Source of the DNA: Flavobacteriales bacterium
GTDB taxonomy: Bacteria; Bacteroidota; Bacteroidia; Flavobacteriales; Flavobacteriaceae
DNA length: 64,000 bases
Assembly: GCA_020635875.1 (NCBI GenBank)
Contig: JACJYY010000005.1
Span: forward strand, 124,001-188,000
Reading direction: 5' to 3'
The notes under the pieces were generated by a model that was not told the origin of the DNA, did not search any database, and was given only the letters and a program-made list of their open reading frames with translations. The position numbers and the translations under genes were made by a program. This document shows positions 53,725-62,905 of this stretch, piece after piece (within the stretch, counting starts at the first letter, position 1; each line of letters begins with the position of its first letter).

Positions 53725-54378
53725 ATGACCCAATCCGAAGAAAATTATATCAAGGTAATTTACCTCTTATCTTTGACCAGTAACAAAGGGATAAGCTCTA
53801 ATGCTATTTCGGCTAAAATGGAGACCAAACCCTCATCGGCAACAGATATGGTCAAAAAACTAGCAGAAAAAAAGCTGGTAGACTATGTAAAATATCAAGG
53901 TGTATTTTTGACCGAAACAGGAAAACAATTGGCGTTGTCATTGGTAAGAAAGCACCGCTTATGGGAAACATTCCTAGTGCACAAACTTGAATTTTCATGG
54001 GATGAAGTGCATGAAATTGCCGAAGAACTAGAACATATTAAATCAGAAAAACTAATTGACAGGCTTGATCAATTTTTAGGCTTCCCCAGTCATGATCCCC
54101 ACGGTGATGCCATCCCTGACAAAGACGGTATTTTACAAACTATTGATAAAATCCTCTTACCCGAAGCTGAAATTAACTGTACCTACCTGTGTGTGGGTGT
54201 AAAAGATAGCTCGGACTCGTTCCTGGCTTACTTAGACAAGATTAATATTTCGTTGGGCACACATATCGTATTACTCGCAGTAGAACCCTTTGATCAGTCT
54301 TGCAACGTTTTGATTAATGGCAAGGAAAGTATGATTTCGTATAAAATTGCCTCAAATCTTTTTGTGAAAAAAGCATAA
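53725..54378 (+). CDS. DtxR/MntR-family metal-dependent repressor
   Basis: A 217-residue regulator with a winged helix (GISSNAISAKMETKPSSATD, ~residues 20-39), a dimerisation and metal-binding domain (LWETFLVHKLEFSWDEVHEI, AEELEHIKSEKL) and a C-terminal SH3-like FeoA domain. The motif SHDPHGDAIPD is the family hallmark. It senses Fe2+ or Mn2+. No transporter gene is adjacent, so its targets are elsewhere. Confidence 0.92.
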   Translation: MTQSEENYIKVIYLLSLTSNKGISSNAISAKMETKPSSATDMVKKLAEKKLVDYVKYQGVFLTETGKQLALSLVRKHRLWETFLVHKLEFSWDEVHEIAEELEHIKSEKLIDRLDQFLGFPSHDPHGDAIPDKDGILQTIDKILLPEAEINCTYLCVGVKDSSDSFLAYLDKINISLGTHIVLLAVEPFDQSCNVLINGKESMISYKIASNLFVKKA

Positions 54379-54412
54379 AAAAAGTCCCCTGCTCAATGAA
54401 CAGGGGACTTTC
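54377..54412. terminator. Bidirectional terminator between dtxR-like gene and tsf
   Basis: The perfect stem AAAGTCCCCTG / CAGGGGACTTT has a 9-nt loop, an A run on the left and T-rich sequence on the right. Confidence 0.88.
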
Positions 54413-54433
54413 TATCTCTGAAGTTTTAGGAGA

Positions 54434-55261
54434 TTATCCTAAAGCAACTCTCTTAAATCCTGTTACAGTTAAAGATGCATCAACAGACTTAACGTATTGT
54501 TCAACGCTTTGTTTGCTGTCTTTAATGTAATCTTGTTTTACTAAAGTGTTATCCTTAAAGAAACGCCCTAATTTACCTTTAGCAATGTTATCTAACATAG
54601 CTTCTGGTTTACCTTCTTGACGTAAAAGATCTTTAGCAATTTCAATTTCTTTAGCCACAACCTCAGCATCCACTCCATCTTCGTTTAACGCCAATGGGTT
54701 CATCGCTGCTGCTTGCATAGAAACATTTTTAGCTACTTCTTCAGCTCCTGCTACATTCGCAGACAAAGAAGTGATTGTAGCGATTTTGTTACCCGCGTGG
54801 ATATAAGATCCTACAAATGCTCCTTCGATTTTCTCGAAACCACCGATTTCGATTTTCTCTCCGATAACACCTGTTTGCTCAATTAACTTATCAGCTACTT
54901 TCATTCCTCCAAATTCAGCTTCTAATAACGCTTCTTTTGAAGCACAAGTCAATGCTAAATTAGCCAAGTCTTGAGCTAATTTTACGAAAGATTCGTTCTT
55001 CGCAACGAAGTCAGTCTCACAATTTAATGAGATCACCACTCCTGCTGTTTGGTCTGCGTTCACTACCGCGATAGCTGCCCCTTCAGAAGACGCTCTATCA
55101 GCACGGTTAGCTGCTACTTTTTGACCTTTTTTTCTTAAGTTTTCGATTGCTAGTTCAAAATTACCTTCAGCTTCCACTAAGGCTTTTTTACAATCCATCA
55201 TTCCCGCTCCAGTCTGAGTTCTTAACTTGTTGACTTCGGCTGCTGTGATATTAACTGCCAT
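54434..55261 (-). CDS. tsf: Elongation factor Ts
   Basis: A 275-residue EF-Ts with the N-terminal UBA-like domain (VNKLRTQTGAGMMDCKKALV) and core domain with NCETDFVAKNESF and MQAAAMNPLAL. It exchanges GDP for GTP on EF-Tu. It lies downstream of rpsB in the usual order. Confidence 0.97.
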   Translation of the reverse strand: MAVNITAAEVNKLRTQTGAGMMDCKKALVEAEGNFELAIENLRKKGQKVAANRADRASSEGAAIAVVNADQTAGVVISLNCETDFVAKNESFVKLAQDLANLALTCASKEALLEAEFGGMKVADKLIEQTGVIGEKIEIGGFEKIEGAFVGSYIHAGNKIATITSLSANVAGAEEVAKNVSMQAAAMNPLALNEDGVDAEVVAKEIEIAKDLLRQEGKPEAMLDNIAKGKLGRFFKDNTLVKQDYIKDSKQSVEQYVKSVDASLTVTGFKRVALG

Positions 55262-55285
55262 GATTACTTTTTTCTTTTTAATAAA

Positions 55286-56062
55286 TTATTCTTCAGTAGA
55301 ATCAACTACTGTTGCTGTTGTTACTTCTTCTTCAGCATCTATTTCATCAGATACATCTGAACCGTCTTTCTCAGCTTTTCTGTCCGCTAAACCTTCAATG
55401 ATATAACCAGCTATCAATGATAACACCTTGTCAATAGATTTAGAAGCATCGTCATTTGATGGGATTACATAATCAATTCCTCTTGGATCTGAGTTTGTAT
55501 CCACCATTGCGAACACTGGAATGTTTAATTTTTGTGCTTCTTTTACTGCAATATGCTCATTTTTAATATCCACTACGAATAACGCAGCTGGCAATCTTGT
55601 CATATCAGCAATAGACCCTAAGTTCTTTTCTAATTTAGCACGTAAACGATCTACTTGTAAACGCTCTTTTTTAGATAAAGTATAGAATGTACCATCTTTC
55701 TTCATTCTATCAATAGTAGCCATTTTTTTAACAGCTTTACGGATAGTTAGGAAGTTAGTTAGCATTCCACCTGGCCATCTCTCTGTGATGTATGGCATGT
55801 TAGCGGCTCCTGCTTTCTCTGCTACGATGTCTTTTGCTTGTTTTTTGGTAGCTACGAACAATACTTTTCTACCTGATGCTGCTATTTTCTTTAAAGCCTC
55901 TCCTGCTTCTTCGATTTTAGCTGCTGTTTTATATAGGTTAATGATATGAATACCATTACGCTCCATATAAATGTAAGGAGCCATATTTGGATCCCATTTT
56001 CTAGTCATGTGTCCAAAGTGAACACCTGCTTCTAATAATTCTTTTGCTTCTATTTTTGCCAT
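55286..56062 (-). CDS. rpsB: 30S ribosomal protein S2
   Basis: A 258-residue protein with EAGVHFGHMTRKWDPNMAPY, ERWPGGMLTNFLTIRKAVKK and FVVDIKNEHIAVKEA, plus an acidic C-terminal tail. It is third gene of the rplM-rpsI-rpsB-tsf cluster. Confidence 0.97.
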   Translation of the reverse strand: MAKIEAKELLEAGVHFGHMTRKWDPNMAPYIYMERNGIHIINLYKTAAKIEEAGEALKKIAASGRKVLFVATKKQAKDIVAEKAGAANMPYITERWPGGMLTNFLTIRKAVKKMATIDRMKKDGTFYTLSKKERLQVDRLRAKLEKNLGSIADMTRLPAALFVVDIKNEHIAVKEAQKLNIPVFAMVDTNSDPRGIDYVIPSNDDASKSIDKVLSLIAGYIIEGLADRKAEKDGSDVSDEIDAEEEVTTATVVDSTEE

Positions 56063-56192
56063 TTTTTCTTTAGTTTACGTTCCGTTGACTTAACTAGCAA
56101 TATACAAGTGGCGATGAATCGGCCTTATACATTTAGATGCTAAACTAACTTCCCAATTTGATATGGGATCAACAATAACTTTTTTAATACTT

Positions 56193-56208
56193 GTCTGTAT
56201 ACACAGAC
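56193..56208 (-). other. Hairpin in the rpsI-rpsB spacer
   Basis: GTCTGT/ACAGAC stem with a 4-nt loop lies in the 154-bp gap before rpsB. It may be a leader element or weak terminator; no T run follows. Confidence 0.35.
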
Positions 56209-56216
56209 CCAACACA

Positions 56217-56600
56217 TTAACGTTTAGAGAACTGGTATTTTTTACGTGCTTTCTTCTGACCGAATTTTTTACGCTCAACCATTCTTGGATCTCTCGTTAA
56301 CAAGCCTTCTGGTTTAAGAATCGCTCTGTTTTCAGCATCTGATTCGCATAGTGCTCTTGCAATTGCCATACGAACTGCTTCTGCTTGTCCAGTAGTTCCT
56401 CCACCGTAAACATTAACATTAACGTCGAAATTTTCTCCGTTTTCAGTTAATTCCAAAGCTTGTCTTACTTTGTATTGTAAAGTTGCTGTAGGGAAATATA
56501 CTGCAAGATCTTTCTTGTTTACAGTAATTTTTCCTGACCCTTCTGAAAGGTAAATACGAGCAACTGACGTTTTTCTTCTTCCGATTGTATGAATTGCCAT
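56217..56600 (-). CDS. rpsI: 30S ribosomal protein S9
   Basis: A 127-residue protein. It has HTIGRRKTSVARIYLSEGSG near the N-terminus, VYGGGTTGQAEAVRMAIARAL and the basic C-terminal tail KKFGQKKARKKYQFSKR. Its start overlaps the rplM stop (TAATG). Confidence 0.98.
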   Translation of the reverse strand: MAIHTIGRRKTSVARIYLSEGSGKITVNKKDLAVYFPTATLQYKVRQALELTENGENFDVNVNVYGGGTTGQAEAVRMAIARALCESDAENRAILKPEGLLTRDPRMVERKKFGQKKARKKYQFSKR

Positions 56601-57055
56601 TATTTTAATTCGTTTATGTTAATAGTTTTTGGTTTTTGAGCTGCATTGTTATGCTCACCACCAACATTTACGTTTAGGTTACGGAATAATTCCGCTCCTA
56701 ATTTGTTTTTTGGCAACATCCCTTTAACCGCTTTCTCAATTAGTCTTGCTGGGTCTTTTGCCTGCAATACACTAGCTGTTAAAACTCTTTGTCCTCCTGG
56801 ATAACCAGTATGACGGATGTACTTTTTATCTGCCAGCTTATTTCCTGTCAGATTAATTTTTTCTGCGTTGATAACAATTACGTTATCACCACAATCCACG
56901 TGAGGTGTGTAACTAGGCTTGTATTTACCTCTCAGTAACATCGCTACTTTTGAAGCAAAACGTCCTAAGCTATGTCCCTCAGCATCAACGACAACCCACT
57001 CCTTTTGTGCGGTAGATTTGTTCGCTGATATTGTCTTGTAACTTAATGCGTCCAC
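56600..57055 (-). CDS. rplM: 50S ribosomal protein L13
   Basis: A 151-residue protein with KEWVVVDAEGHSLGRFASKV, KKYIRHTGYPGGQR and AVKGMLPKNKLGAELFRNL. The start codon is GTG at 57055, which gives the family N-terminus MDALSYKTISANKST. It opens the ribosomal operon. Confidence 0.97.
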   Translation of the reverse strand: MDALSYKTISANKSTAQKEWVVVDAEGHSLGRFASKVAMLLRGKYKPSYTPHVDCGDNVIVINAEKINLTGNKLADKKYIRHTGYPGGQRVLTASVLQAKDPARLIEKAVKGMLPKNKLGAELFRNLNVNVGGEHNNAAQKPKTININELK

Positions 57056-57083
57056 AATTAATAATTTAAATTAAACATTCCAA

Positions 57084-57098
57084 TCCCTATAAAGGGGA
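57084..57098 (-). promoter_or_regulatory. Putative L13-leader hairpin
   Basis: TCCC/GGGA stem with a 7-nt loop lies 28 bp upstream of rplM. Its place in the 5' UTR fits the known class of Bacteroidota L13 leaders that allow autogenous control; the match in detail is from memory. Confidence 0.4.
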
Positions 57099-57243
57099 CG
57101 CAAAACTACAACAATAAATTGTATCTGCAAACACTTAATCTTCATTTATTTACAATTTTCCTTAGCTATTACAATTAGTACAACTAAAAGTTATCCACTA
57201 TTTTATGAACTTTTTAAGGTCATTTTATTCCAATAATAAAGCG

Positions 57244-57251
57244 TAATTTTG
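57244..57251 (+). promoter_or_regulatory. -7 promoter element for rimO
   Basis: TAATTTTG matches TAnnTTTG, 25 bp before the rimO start. Confidence 0.45.
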
Positions 57252-57276
57252 CCTCCGTTTACTAATTCTTGCATTC

Positions 57277-58596
57277 ATGAGAACAAAATCTTTAAAAAAG
57301 AACACTATTAACGTCGTGACACTAGGCTGCTCTAAAAACGTTTACGACAGTGAAGTATTAATGGGACAATTAAAAGCCAATGGCAAAACGGTTACTCATG
57401 AAGCTCCTGAAAAAGAAGAAGGTAACATCATCGTCATCAATACGTGTGGTTTTATCGATAATGCCAAAGAAGAATCCATAAACACCATTTTAAACTACGC
57501 TCAAAAAAAAGAAGATGGACTGGTTGACAAAGTATTTGTTACAGGATGTTTATCTGAACGTTATAAACCCGATTTACAAAAAGAAATCCCTAACATCGAC
57601 CAGTTTTTTGGCACGACCGAACTCCCACAACTTTTAAAGGCTCTGGGTGCAGATTACAAACATGAATTGTTAGGAGAACGTGTGACAACCACCCCTAAGA
57701 ATTACGCATATTTAAAGATTGCTGAAGGTTGCGACCGCCCATGTAGTTTTTGTGCTATCCCTATTATGAGAGGCAAACACGTTTCTCAGCCGATAGAGAA
57801 ATTAGTAGCTGAAGCCAAAGGTTTAGCCCAAAATGGAGTCAAAGAACTCATTTTAATTGCACAAGACCTTACCTATTATGGTTTGGATTTATATAAGAAA
57901 CGTAACCTAGCTGAATTATTAGAAAAATTAGCTGCCATTGATGGCATCGAATGGATTCGTCTGCATTATGCCTTCCCTACAGGATTCCCGATGGATGTGT
58001 TGGACTTGATGAAGAAAGAACCTAAAATTTGTAATTACTTAGACATTCCTTTACAACACATTTCAGATAAGATCCTGAAATCCATGAAACGAGGAACTAC
58101 ATACGACAAAACCACTCAACTGATTAAAGACTTTAGAGAACGTGTTCCAGACATGGCTATTCGTACTACGTTAATTGTGGGTTATCCTGGAGAGACAGAG
58201 GAGGATTTCCAAATCTTAAAAGATTGGGTGCAAGATATGCGTTTTGAAAGATTGGGTTGCTTTACCTACTCTCACGAAGAAAATACAGGCGCGTACGAAT
58301 TAGTGGACGATGTTCCTGATGATATCAAACAAGAACGTGCTAATGAAATCATGGAAATCCAATCTCAAATCTCTTGGGAATTGAATCAAGAAAAAATTGG
58401 ACAAACTTATAAATGCATCATCGATCGCAAAGAAGGCGGGCACTTTGTAGGCAGAACAGAGTTTGACAGTCCTGATGTAGATAATGAAGTATTGATTGAT
58501 GCTTCCCAATATTATTTGAAAACGGGAGACTTCGCGCAAATCAAAATCATTGACGCTACTGAGTTTGATTTATACGGAGAACCTGTTAAAAAATAA
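57277..58596 (+). CDS. rimO: Ribosomal protein S12 methylthiotransferase
   Basis: A 439-residue radical-SAM enzyme. It has an MTTase N-terminal domain (NVVTLGCSKNVYDSEVLMGQ and two later Cys), the radical-SAM CxxxCxxC in EGCDRPCSFCAIP, and a C-terminal TRAM domain. It methylthiolates Asp of S12. The last codons (ATEFDLYGEPVKK) lie in a 27-bp sequence that is repeated exactly 276 bp downstream, so its 3' end seems to have been rebuilt by an insertion event. Confidence 0.96.
   Translation: MRTKSLKKNTINVVTLGCSKNVYDSEVLMGQLKANGKTVTHEAPEKEEGNIIVINTCGFIDNAKEESINTILNYAQKKEDGLVDKVFVTGCLSERYKPDLQKEIPNIDQFFGTTELPQLLKALGADYKHELLGERVTTTPKNYAYLKIAEGCDRPCSFCAIPIMRGKHVSQPIEKLVAEAKGLAQNGVKELILIAQDLTYYGLDLYKKRNLAELLEKLAAIDGIEWIRLHYAFPTGFPMDVLDLMKKEPKICNYLDIPLQHISDKILKSMKRGTTYDKTTQLIKDFRERVPDMAIRTTLIVGYPGETEEDFQILKDWVQDMRFERLGCFTYSHEENTGAYELVDDVPDDIKQERANEIMEIQSQISWELNQEKIGQTYKCIIDRKEGGHFVGRTEFDSPDVDNEVLIDASQYYLKTGDFAQIKIIDATEFDLYGEPVKK
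58558..58584 (+). repeat. 27-bp direct repeat, copy 1 (within rimO 3' end)
   Basis: ACTGAGTTTGATTTATACGG followed by AGAACCT is identical to 58834-58860. This is a likely att core of a former integrative element. Confidence 0.85.
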
Positions 58597-58758
58597 AATC
58601 CTTAAGCTCTCTGCCTCTTCACTTTTGATTTGCTTGCTTGTCTTAAGCGAATTGCTTGGGCTTTTGCTTCCTCTAAGGTAACGGGTAATTGCTTGGACAG
58701 CATCTCCAAACCTAACTTCGCTCTTTCCTGAAATGATATTTTGTAATTCATCTTTCAT
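58570..58758 (-). pseudogene. N-terminal fragment of a mobile-island gene, antiparallel to rimO 3' end
   Basis: A frame of ~62 codons from ATG 58758 with a typical start (MKDELQNIISGKSEVRFGDA) and basic middle (SLKTSKQIKSEEAESLR). Its last ~8 codons run into the reverse strand of rimO. From memory the start resembles the N-terminus of a Bacteroidota family of putative polyvalent kinases. The frame looks cut at the repeat boundary. It lies inside the 249-bp insertion, so it is probably a remnant. Confidence 0.45.
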
Positions 58759-58833
58759 AAAAATTGATACCACAAATGTAAAGTTTTATTTTTCAAATTC
58801 TAAACCCCTTTAAAACGCATCACAATCAATGCC

Positions 58834-58860
58834 ACTGAGTTTGATTTATACGGAGAACCT
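58834..58860 (+). repeat. 27-bp direct repeat, copy 2 (old rimO 3' end)
   Basis: Identical to 58558-58584. The surrounding frame reads KRITINATEFDLYGEPI and then stops, like the expected original C-terminus of RimO. It lies against the next gene's stop codon. Confidence 0.85.
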
Positions 58861-59383
58861 ATTTAATTCGTTCAGCGTACACTAAATAATAACGAGGAGT
58901 AAACCATCTTAAAAATGGGCGAAAGCCTATTTTTTTTGTAGGATGCGTGAATTTTACAGAATCTTTAATTGTCCATCCTGTTTTTTCGAGCAACCAATCC
59001 AATTGCCATGATTCGAACTCGTGATAGTGTCTATCCCAAGTATCTGTTTTACTGCGATAGGCAGCACTGAACCATAAACGCATCGGCACAGAAATCAATA
59101 ACTTATCGGCTTGTATTGACTTAAGAACAGTATAAGGATTCAGTAGGTGTTCGAATATTTCGAAAGCCGTAACCACTTGAGCGGTTGCTGTTTTTAATGT
59201 TTCTTGATTTTCATCCAAATCCTCTCCTGTGGTATTGGTAACCGCATAGCCTTCCCTAATCATAATTTCAGAAAAAGGGTTTGAAACACCCAAATCCAAT
59301 ATAGATTCTTCTGGCTTAACGTGTTTTCTTAAAAATTGAAGGGTTTTGATAAACCTTTTGACTGGATACGAATTCTCGTACAT
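58859..59383 (-). CDS. SAM-dependent methyltransferase
   Basis: A 174-residue class I methyltransferase. The SAM loop is ESILDLGVSNPFSEIM. The motif ATAQVVTAFEIFEHLLNPY is typical of UbiE/COQ5-like small methyltransferases. The substrate is unknown. It is 3 bp downstream of a KAS III-like gene and may act on its product. Confidence 0.82.
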   Translation of the reverse strand: MYENSYPVKRFIKTLQFLRKHVKPEESILDLGVSNPFSEIMIREGYAVTNTTGEDLDENQETLKTATAQVVTAFEIFEHLLNPYTVLKSIQADKLLISVPMRLWFSAAYRSKTDTWDRHYHEFESWQLDWLLEKTGWTIKDSVKFTHPTKKIGFRPFLRWFTPRYYLVYAERIK

Positions 59384-59386
59384 AAT

Positions 59387-60448
59387 TTAGACCTGATATA
59401 CGATGGCATTGATATTCATCCCTGCACCTACAGAAGCTAACAAAATAACATCACCTTGAGCAAAACTATGTTTGTCTCCTAGCTGGTTATTTTTGATTAA
59501 ATCATATAAAGTAGGTACAGTCGCCACACTACTATTACCAAATTCATGAATGATCATCGGCATAATGTCTTTTGGCACTTGCTCTCCATACAATTTATAG
59601 AAACGGTCAACAATAGCTTCATCCATTTTTTCATTCGCTTGATGAATCAAAATCTTTTTGATATCGTGTATCCCGAAACCGCTTGCATCCAAACAAGTTT
59701 GTAACGCTGTCGGAACATTGGTTAAAGCAAACTCATAGATTTTGCGACCAAACATTTTAATGTATTTCTGATTATCAGGCAATTCACAATTATAGGATTT
59801 TCCGTAAAACAAAAAACCAGATTCATCAACGGTGTACGTTGCTGATTCATGTGATAGTATTCCTCCTTTTTCATCGGATTGTGCGATAATTGTCGCTCCC
59901 GCTCCATCCGCATATATCATAGAATCCCGATCATGAGGATCAGTTACTCTAGATAGTGTTTCGGCTCCAATTACTAAACATCTTTTGGCTAGACCGGCAT
60001 TAATAAATGCATTCGCCTGAATCATTCCCTCTACCCAACCTGGACATCCAAAAATCAAATCGTAAGCAACACACTTCGGATTCTTTATCTGTAGAAGATG
60101 TTTGACTTTTGACCCTAAACTAGGAATCATATCGGATTGATTACTTCCAGAAGGTATATCTCCAAAATTGTGTGCTACAATGATATAATCTATCGTCTCT
60201 TTATCTATACCCGCATCAGCAATCGCTTTTTCAGCAGCAATAGTGGCGATATCAGAAGTACTTTGCGTATCATCTGCATAACGTCTTTCTAATATCCCCG
60301 TAATCTTATGAAACTTTTGAATAACCGAGTCGTTGTTGCCTTTGAAAGCAGAACCGTCTGCATTTAAAAATACATGATTCGAGAAGTCACTATTCACCAC
60401 TTTGTTGTTAGGAACACAACTCCCTGAACCAATTATTTTTACAGACAT
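59387..60448 (-). CDS. 3-oxoacyl-ACP synthase III family protein
   Basis: A 353-residue thiolase-fold enzyme with Cys in LIFGCPGWVEGM, His in ILIHQANEKMDE and Asn in EFGNSSVATVPTLY. It differs from housekeeping FabH in length and in the GCPG active-site context. It probably starts a specialised fatty-acid or polyketide-like chain. It has its own upstream region and precedes the methyltransferase. Confidence 0.88.
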   Translation of the reverse strand: MSVKIIGSGSCVPNNKVVNSDFSNHVFLNADGSAFKGNNDSVIQKFHKITGILERRYADDTQSTSDIATIAAEKAIADAGIDKETIDYIIVAHNFGDIPSGSNQSDMIPSLGSKVKHLLQIKNPKCVAYDLIFGCPGWVEGMIQANAFINAGLAKRCLVIGAETLSRVTDPHDRDSMIYADGAGATIIAQSDEKGGILSHESATYTVDESGFLFYGKSYNCELPDNQKYIKMFGRKIYEFALTNVPTALQTCLDASGFGIHDIKKILIHQANEKMDEAIVDRFYKLYGEQVPKDIMPMIIHEFGNSSVATVPTLYDLIKNNQLGDKHSFAQGDVILLASVGAGMNINAIVYQV

Positions 60449-60546
60449 AAATACAGTTTTTACAACTACGCTTTTTCGTAACGCTAAGTTAACAAAATAT
60501 ATAAGACTGTATCAAAAAGATAATACAGACATCTCTCTGCTTCTTT

Positions 60547-61929
60547 TTAAAATACAAAGTAGATAAAATCTAAATGAGCATCTGCATAAGCAAAAATCAG
60601 TAGTAATAAAATTGCTGTTAACCCGATTTGCTTACGCAAAGACAATGCAGTAAAATTATCCCCCACAAATAAACGCCCTAGCCTTTTATGAAATAAAGAA
60701 AAGAGCAAAATAGTAATGATTAAGGTTTCTTGGTGTGAGGTTTTGGCACTATAGGGCGGTAAGGATAGCGCCTCTAAAAACAGAACGGCTTGATTAAAAT
60801 CAACCGCTCTGAAAAACACCCACAAAAGACTCACTACATTGAATATGATAAACGTTCTTCCCAATTTGACCCATTTATTAGCACTGTTTAGCTTCTGAAA
60901 GTTAAAGCCTCTTTCTATAGCCAAAAACACTCCATGTCCCAATCCCCAAATGACAAAATTCCAACCTGCACCGTGCCATATCCCCGCAATTGTCATCGTA
61001 ATAATCATGTTCTTATATGGCCCATGCTGCGTTCTATTTCCTCCCAATGGGATGTACAAATAATCTCTAAACCAAACGGATAACGTAATATGCCACCTGC
61101 GCCAAAAATCTTGTAAAGAAATAGCCGTATAAGGCAAATTAAAGTTTTCCGGTAAGGTTATTCCATACATTAAACCAACCCCCACAGCGATAGTAGAATA
61201 GCCCCAAAAATCACTCAATATCTGAAATGAAAAACCATATAAGGTCAACCAAGCGTGAAGTGTACTTAATTCAGTAGCATTTCCAAATCCATAATCCACA
61301 AACTGCGATAAGATATCAGCCACACAAATTTTAATAAACAAACCTCCTACCATCAAAAAGAAACCCTTTTGAAAAGCTGTACTATCGAACTTGGCTTTGA
61401 TATTCAATTGTGGTAATAACTCCGAAGCCCTCACAATTGGCCCTGCAATCAACTGCGCATATAAACATTTGAAGACTGCAAAGTTTAATAGGGACCTTTC
61501 GTGTTTAACTTCTCCACGATATAAATCAATCAAATAGCCTAAAAACTGAAAAGTATAAAAGGATATACCTAATGGTAACCAATAATTGGGTTTTGAGAGG
61601 GTAACGGTCGAGCCAAAAAAATGCAACGCCTGTTCTATATTCTCAATCAAAAAACCAGAATACTTAAACCACGATAGATTACAAAGGTTAAGAACTACAG
61701 ATAGTACAAAAAACCATTTTTTTCGGTACACGTCTACACCCCAACTCAGCCCATAGTTGATAAGAATAGTTATAGCCAAAAGCACTAAACCTGGCCAATA
61801 GAACCACCCATAAAAGACAAAAGATGAAATCAATAATACTAACAATCGCATTTTTTGATTGGACAAAGACCAATACAAAACCAAAGCAATACTATGAAGG
61901 ACGATAAATGTTAAACTATTAAAGAGCAT
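60547..61929 (-). CDS. MBOAT-family O-acyltransferase (AlgI-like)
   Basis: A 460-residue membrane protein with about ten hydrophobic segments. It has QFLGYLIDLYRGEVKHE, FWRRWHITLSVWFRDYLYIP and the catalytic His in IAGIWHGAGWNFVIWG. It transfers acetyl or similar groups across the membrane to polysaccharide. ATG 61929 was chosen, one base before the stop of the next gene. It pairs with an SGNH-like protein, as in AlgI/AlgJ systems. Confidence 0.92.
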   Translation of the reverse strand: MLFNSLTFIVLHSIALVLYWSLSNQKMRLLVLLISSFVFYGWFYWPGLVLLAITILINYGLSWGVDVYRKKWFFVLSVVLNLCNLSWFKYSGFLIENIEQALHFFGSTVTLSKPNYWLPLGISFYTFQFLGYLIDLYRGEVKHERSLLNFAVFKCLYAQLIAGPIVRASELLPQLNIKAKFDSTAFQKGFFLMVGGLFIKICVADILSQFVDYGFGNATELSTLHAWLTLYGFSFQILSDFWGYSTIAVGVGLMYGITLPENFNLPYTAISLQDFWRRWHITLSVWFRDYLYIPLGGNRTQHGPYKNMIITMTIAGIWHGAGWNFVIWGLGHGVFLAIERGFNFQKLNSANKWVKLGRTFIIFNVVSLLWVFFRAVDFNQAVLFLEALSLPPYSAKTSHQETLIITILLFSLFHKRLGRLFVGDNFTALSLRKQIGLTAILLLLIFAYADAHLDFIYFVF

Positions 61930-61930
61930 T

Positions 61931-62905
61931 TTACGGGTTTGGGTAGTATTTAGCAATTACCTCCGCCAAAGAAGACGAGAAATAAGACCTCCCTTCCTTA
62001 TTCAAATGACTATCCTTATCACTAAACAAATTTTCGGAAATATTTAACGTCCCATAATTTAGGATTGTATGTCCTGTATTATTGGCTACATTTTGATAAA
62101 AATCTAACGTTTCTTTTGAGTTTTCTTTTTCATTCCTTTCGTTAACGGTAGGAGGGATTACAAACAGTAAATCCACATTATGCTTTTCAGATAGTTTAAC
62201 AATGTTTTGCAAAATATGCATCACAGAATCTTCTCCATAACCACTCATAGGTTGATTAGGCACAATCAATCCAGGCTGCCATAGTTTTCGTATTGAATCA
62301 GTAAATTGATATCCTTTATTATCTAAGACGTCTTGTATAAGGTTTGTGCGATAAATTTCTGTTCCATCAAGATAATCCGAAAACACAATAAAGGGAGTCT
62401 TTATGAGGTTTTCAACACGAAATGACCTTCGCCATCTCGCCAATTTTAAATGTTCTGCCAGATAATTTTGAAGTTTATATTCAACCGCATCAATTCCTTC
62501 CTGCTCTAGCTCTTCTTTATTCTCAAAAAAAAGATGAAATGGAGAAACCTCAATGACCACCACATCCAAACCTGGCTTACCAATAGCTTTATTGAAGAAA
62601 AAATCCAAATTTTGAATATTATTCCAAGCAAATGCCCCATTGAAAGCCCTCAATTTTATATCATTATTATTTTCTAGGAATTGAACAATCTTCTTTGGCG
62701 CTATTGCATCATTAAACCTTGAACTGCCTAAAAAAAGAATTTGAGTAGAATTTCGATTCTGAAACATCGCAGACTTTATTCTTACTCTTTCCGTTAAATT
62801 GGAAAAAACTATGGGAAACAAATTTAACAACACTTCCAAAAGAACTATTACCACTCCTAAACCTACAAAATAACGAAGGGGTTTATTCTTATTGAATCGA
62901 CTCAT
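61931..62905 (-). CDS. SGNH-like (AlgJ/AlgX-type) partner of the MBOAT enzyme
   Basis: A 324-residue protein with one N-terminal membrane anchor (YFVGLGVVIVLLEVLLNLF) and an extracytoplasmic SGNH-like domain: ILFLGSSRFNDAI (Ser) and the late DSHLNKEG (Asp/His). It likely accepts the acyl group from the MBOAT enzyme and transfers it to a glycan. ATG 62905 was chosen; it overlaps the channel gene by 17 bp. Confidence 0.82.
   Translation of the reverse strand: MSRFNKNKPLRYFVGLGVVIVLLEVLLNLFPIVFSNLTERVRIKSAMFQNRNSTQILFLGSSRFNDAIAPKKIVQFLENNNDIKLRAFNGAFAWNNIQNLDFFFNKAIGKPGLDVVVIEVSPFHLFFENKEELEQEGIDAVEYKLQNYLAEHLKLARWRRSFRVENLIKTPFIVFSDYLDGTEIYRTNLIQDVLDNKGYQFTDSIRKLWQPGLIVPNQPMSGYGEDSVMHILQNIVKLSEKHNVDLLFVIPPTVNERNEKENSKETLDFYQNVANNTGHTILNYGTLNISENLFSDKDSHLNKEGRSYFSSSLAEVIAKYYPNP

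Noticed and set aside
58570..58773. Full-length small gene overlapping rimO
   Set aside because: It stops inside the reverse strand of rimO and is cut at the repeat boundary; it is listed as a remnant.
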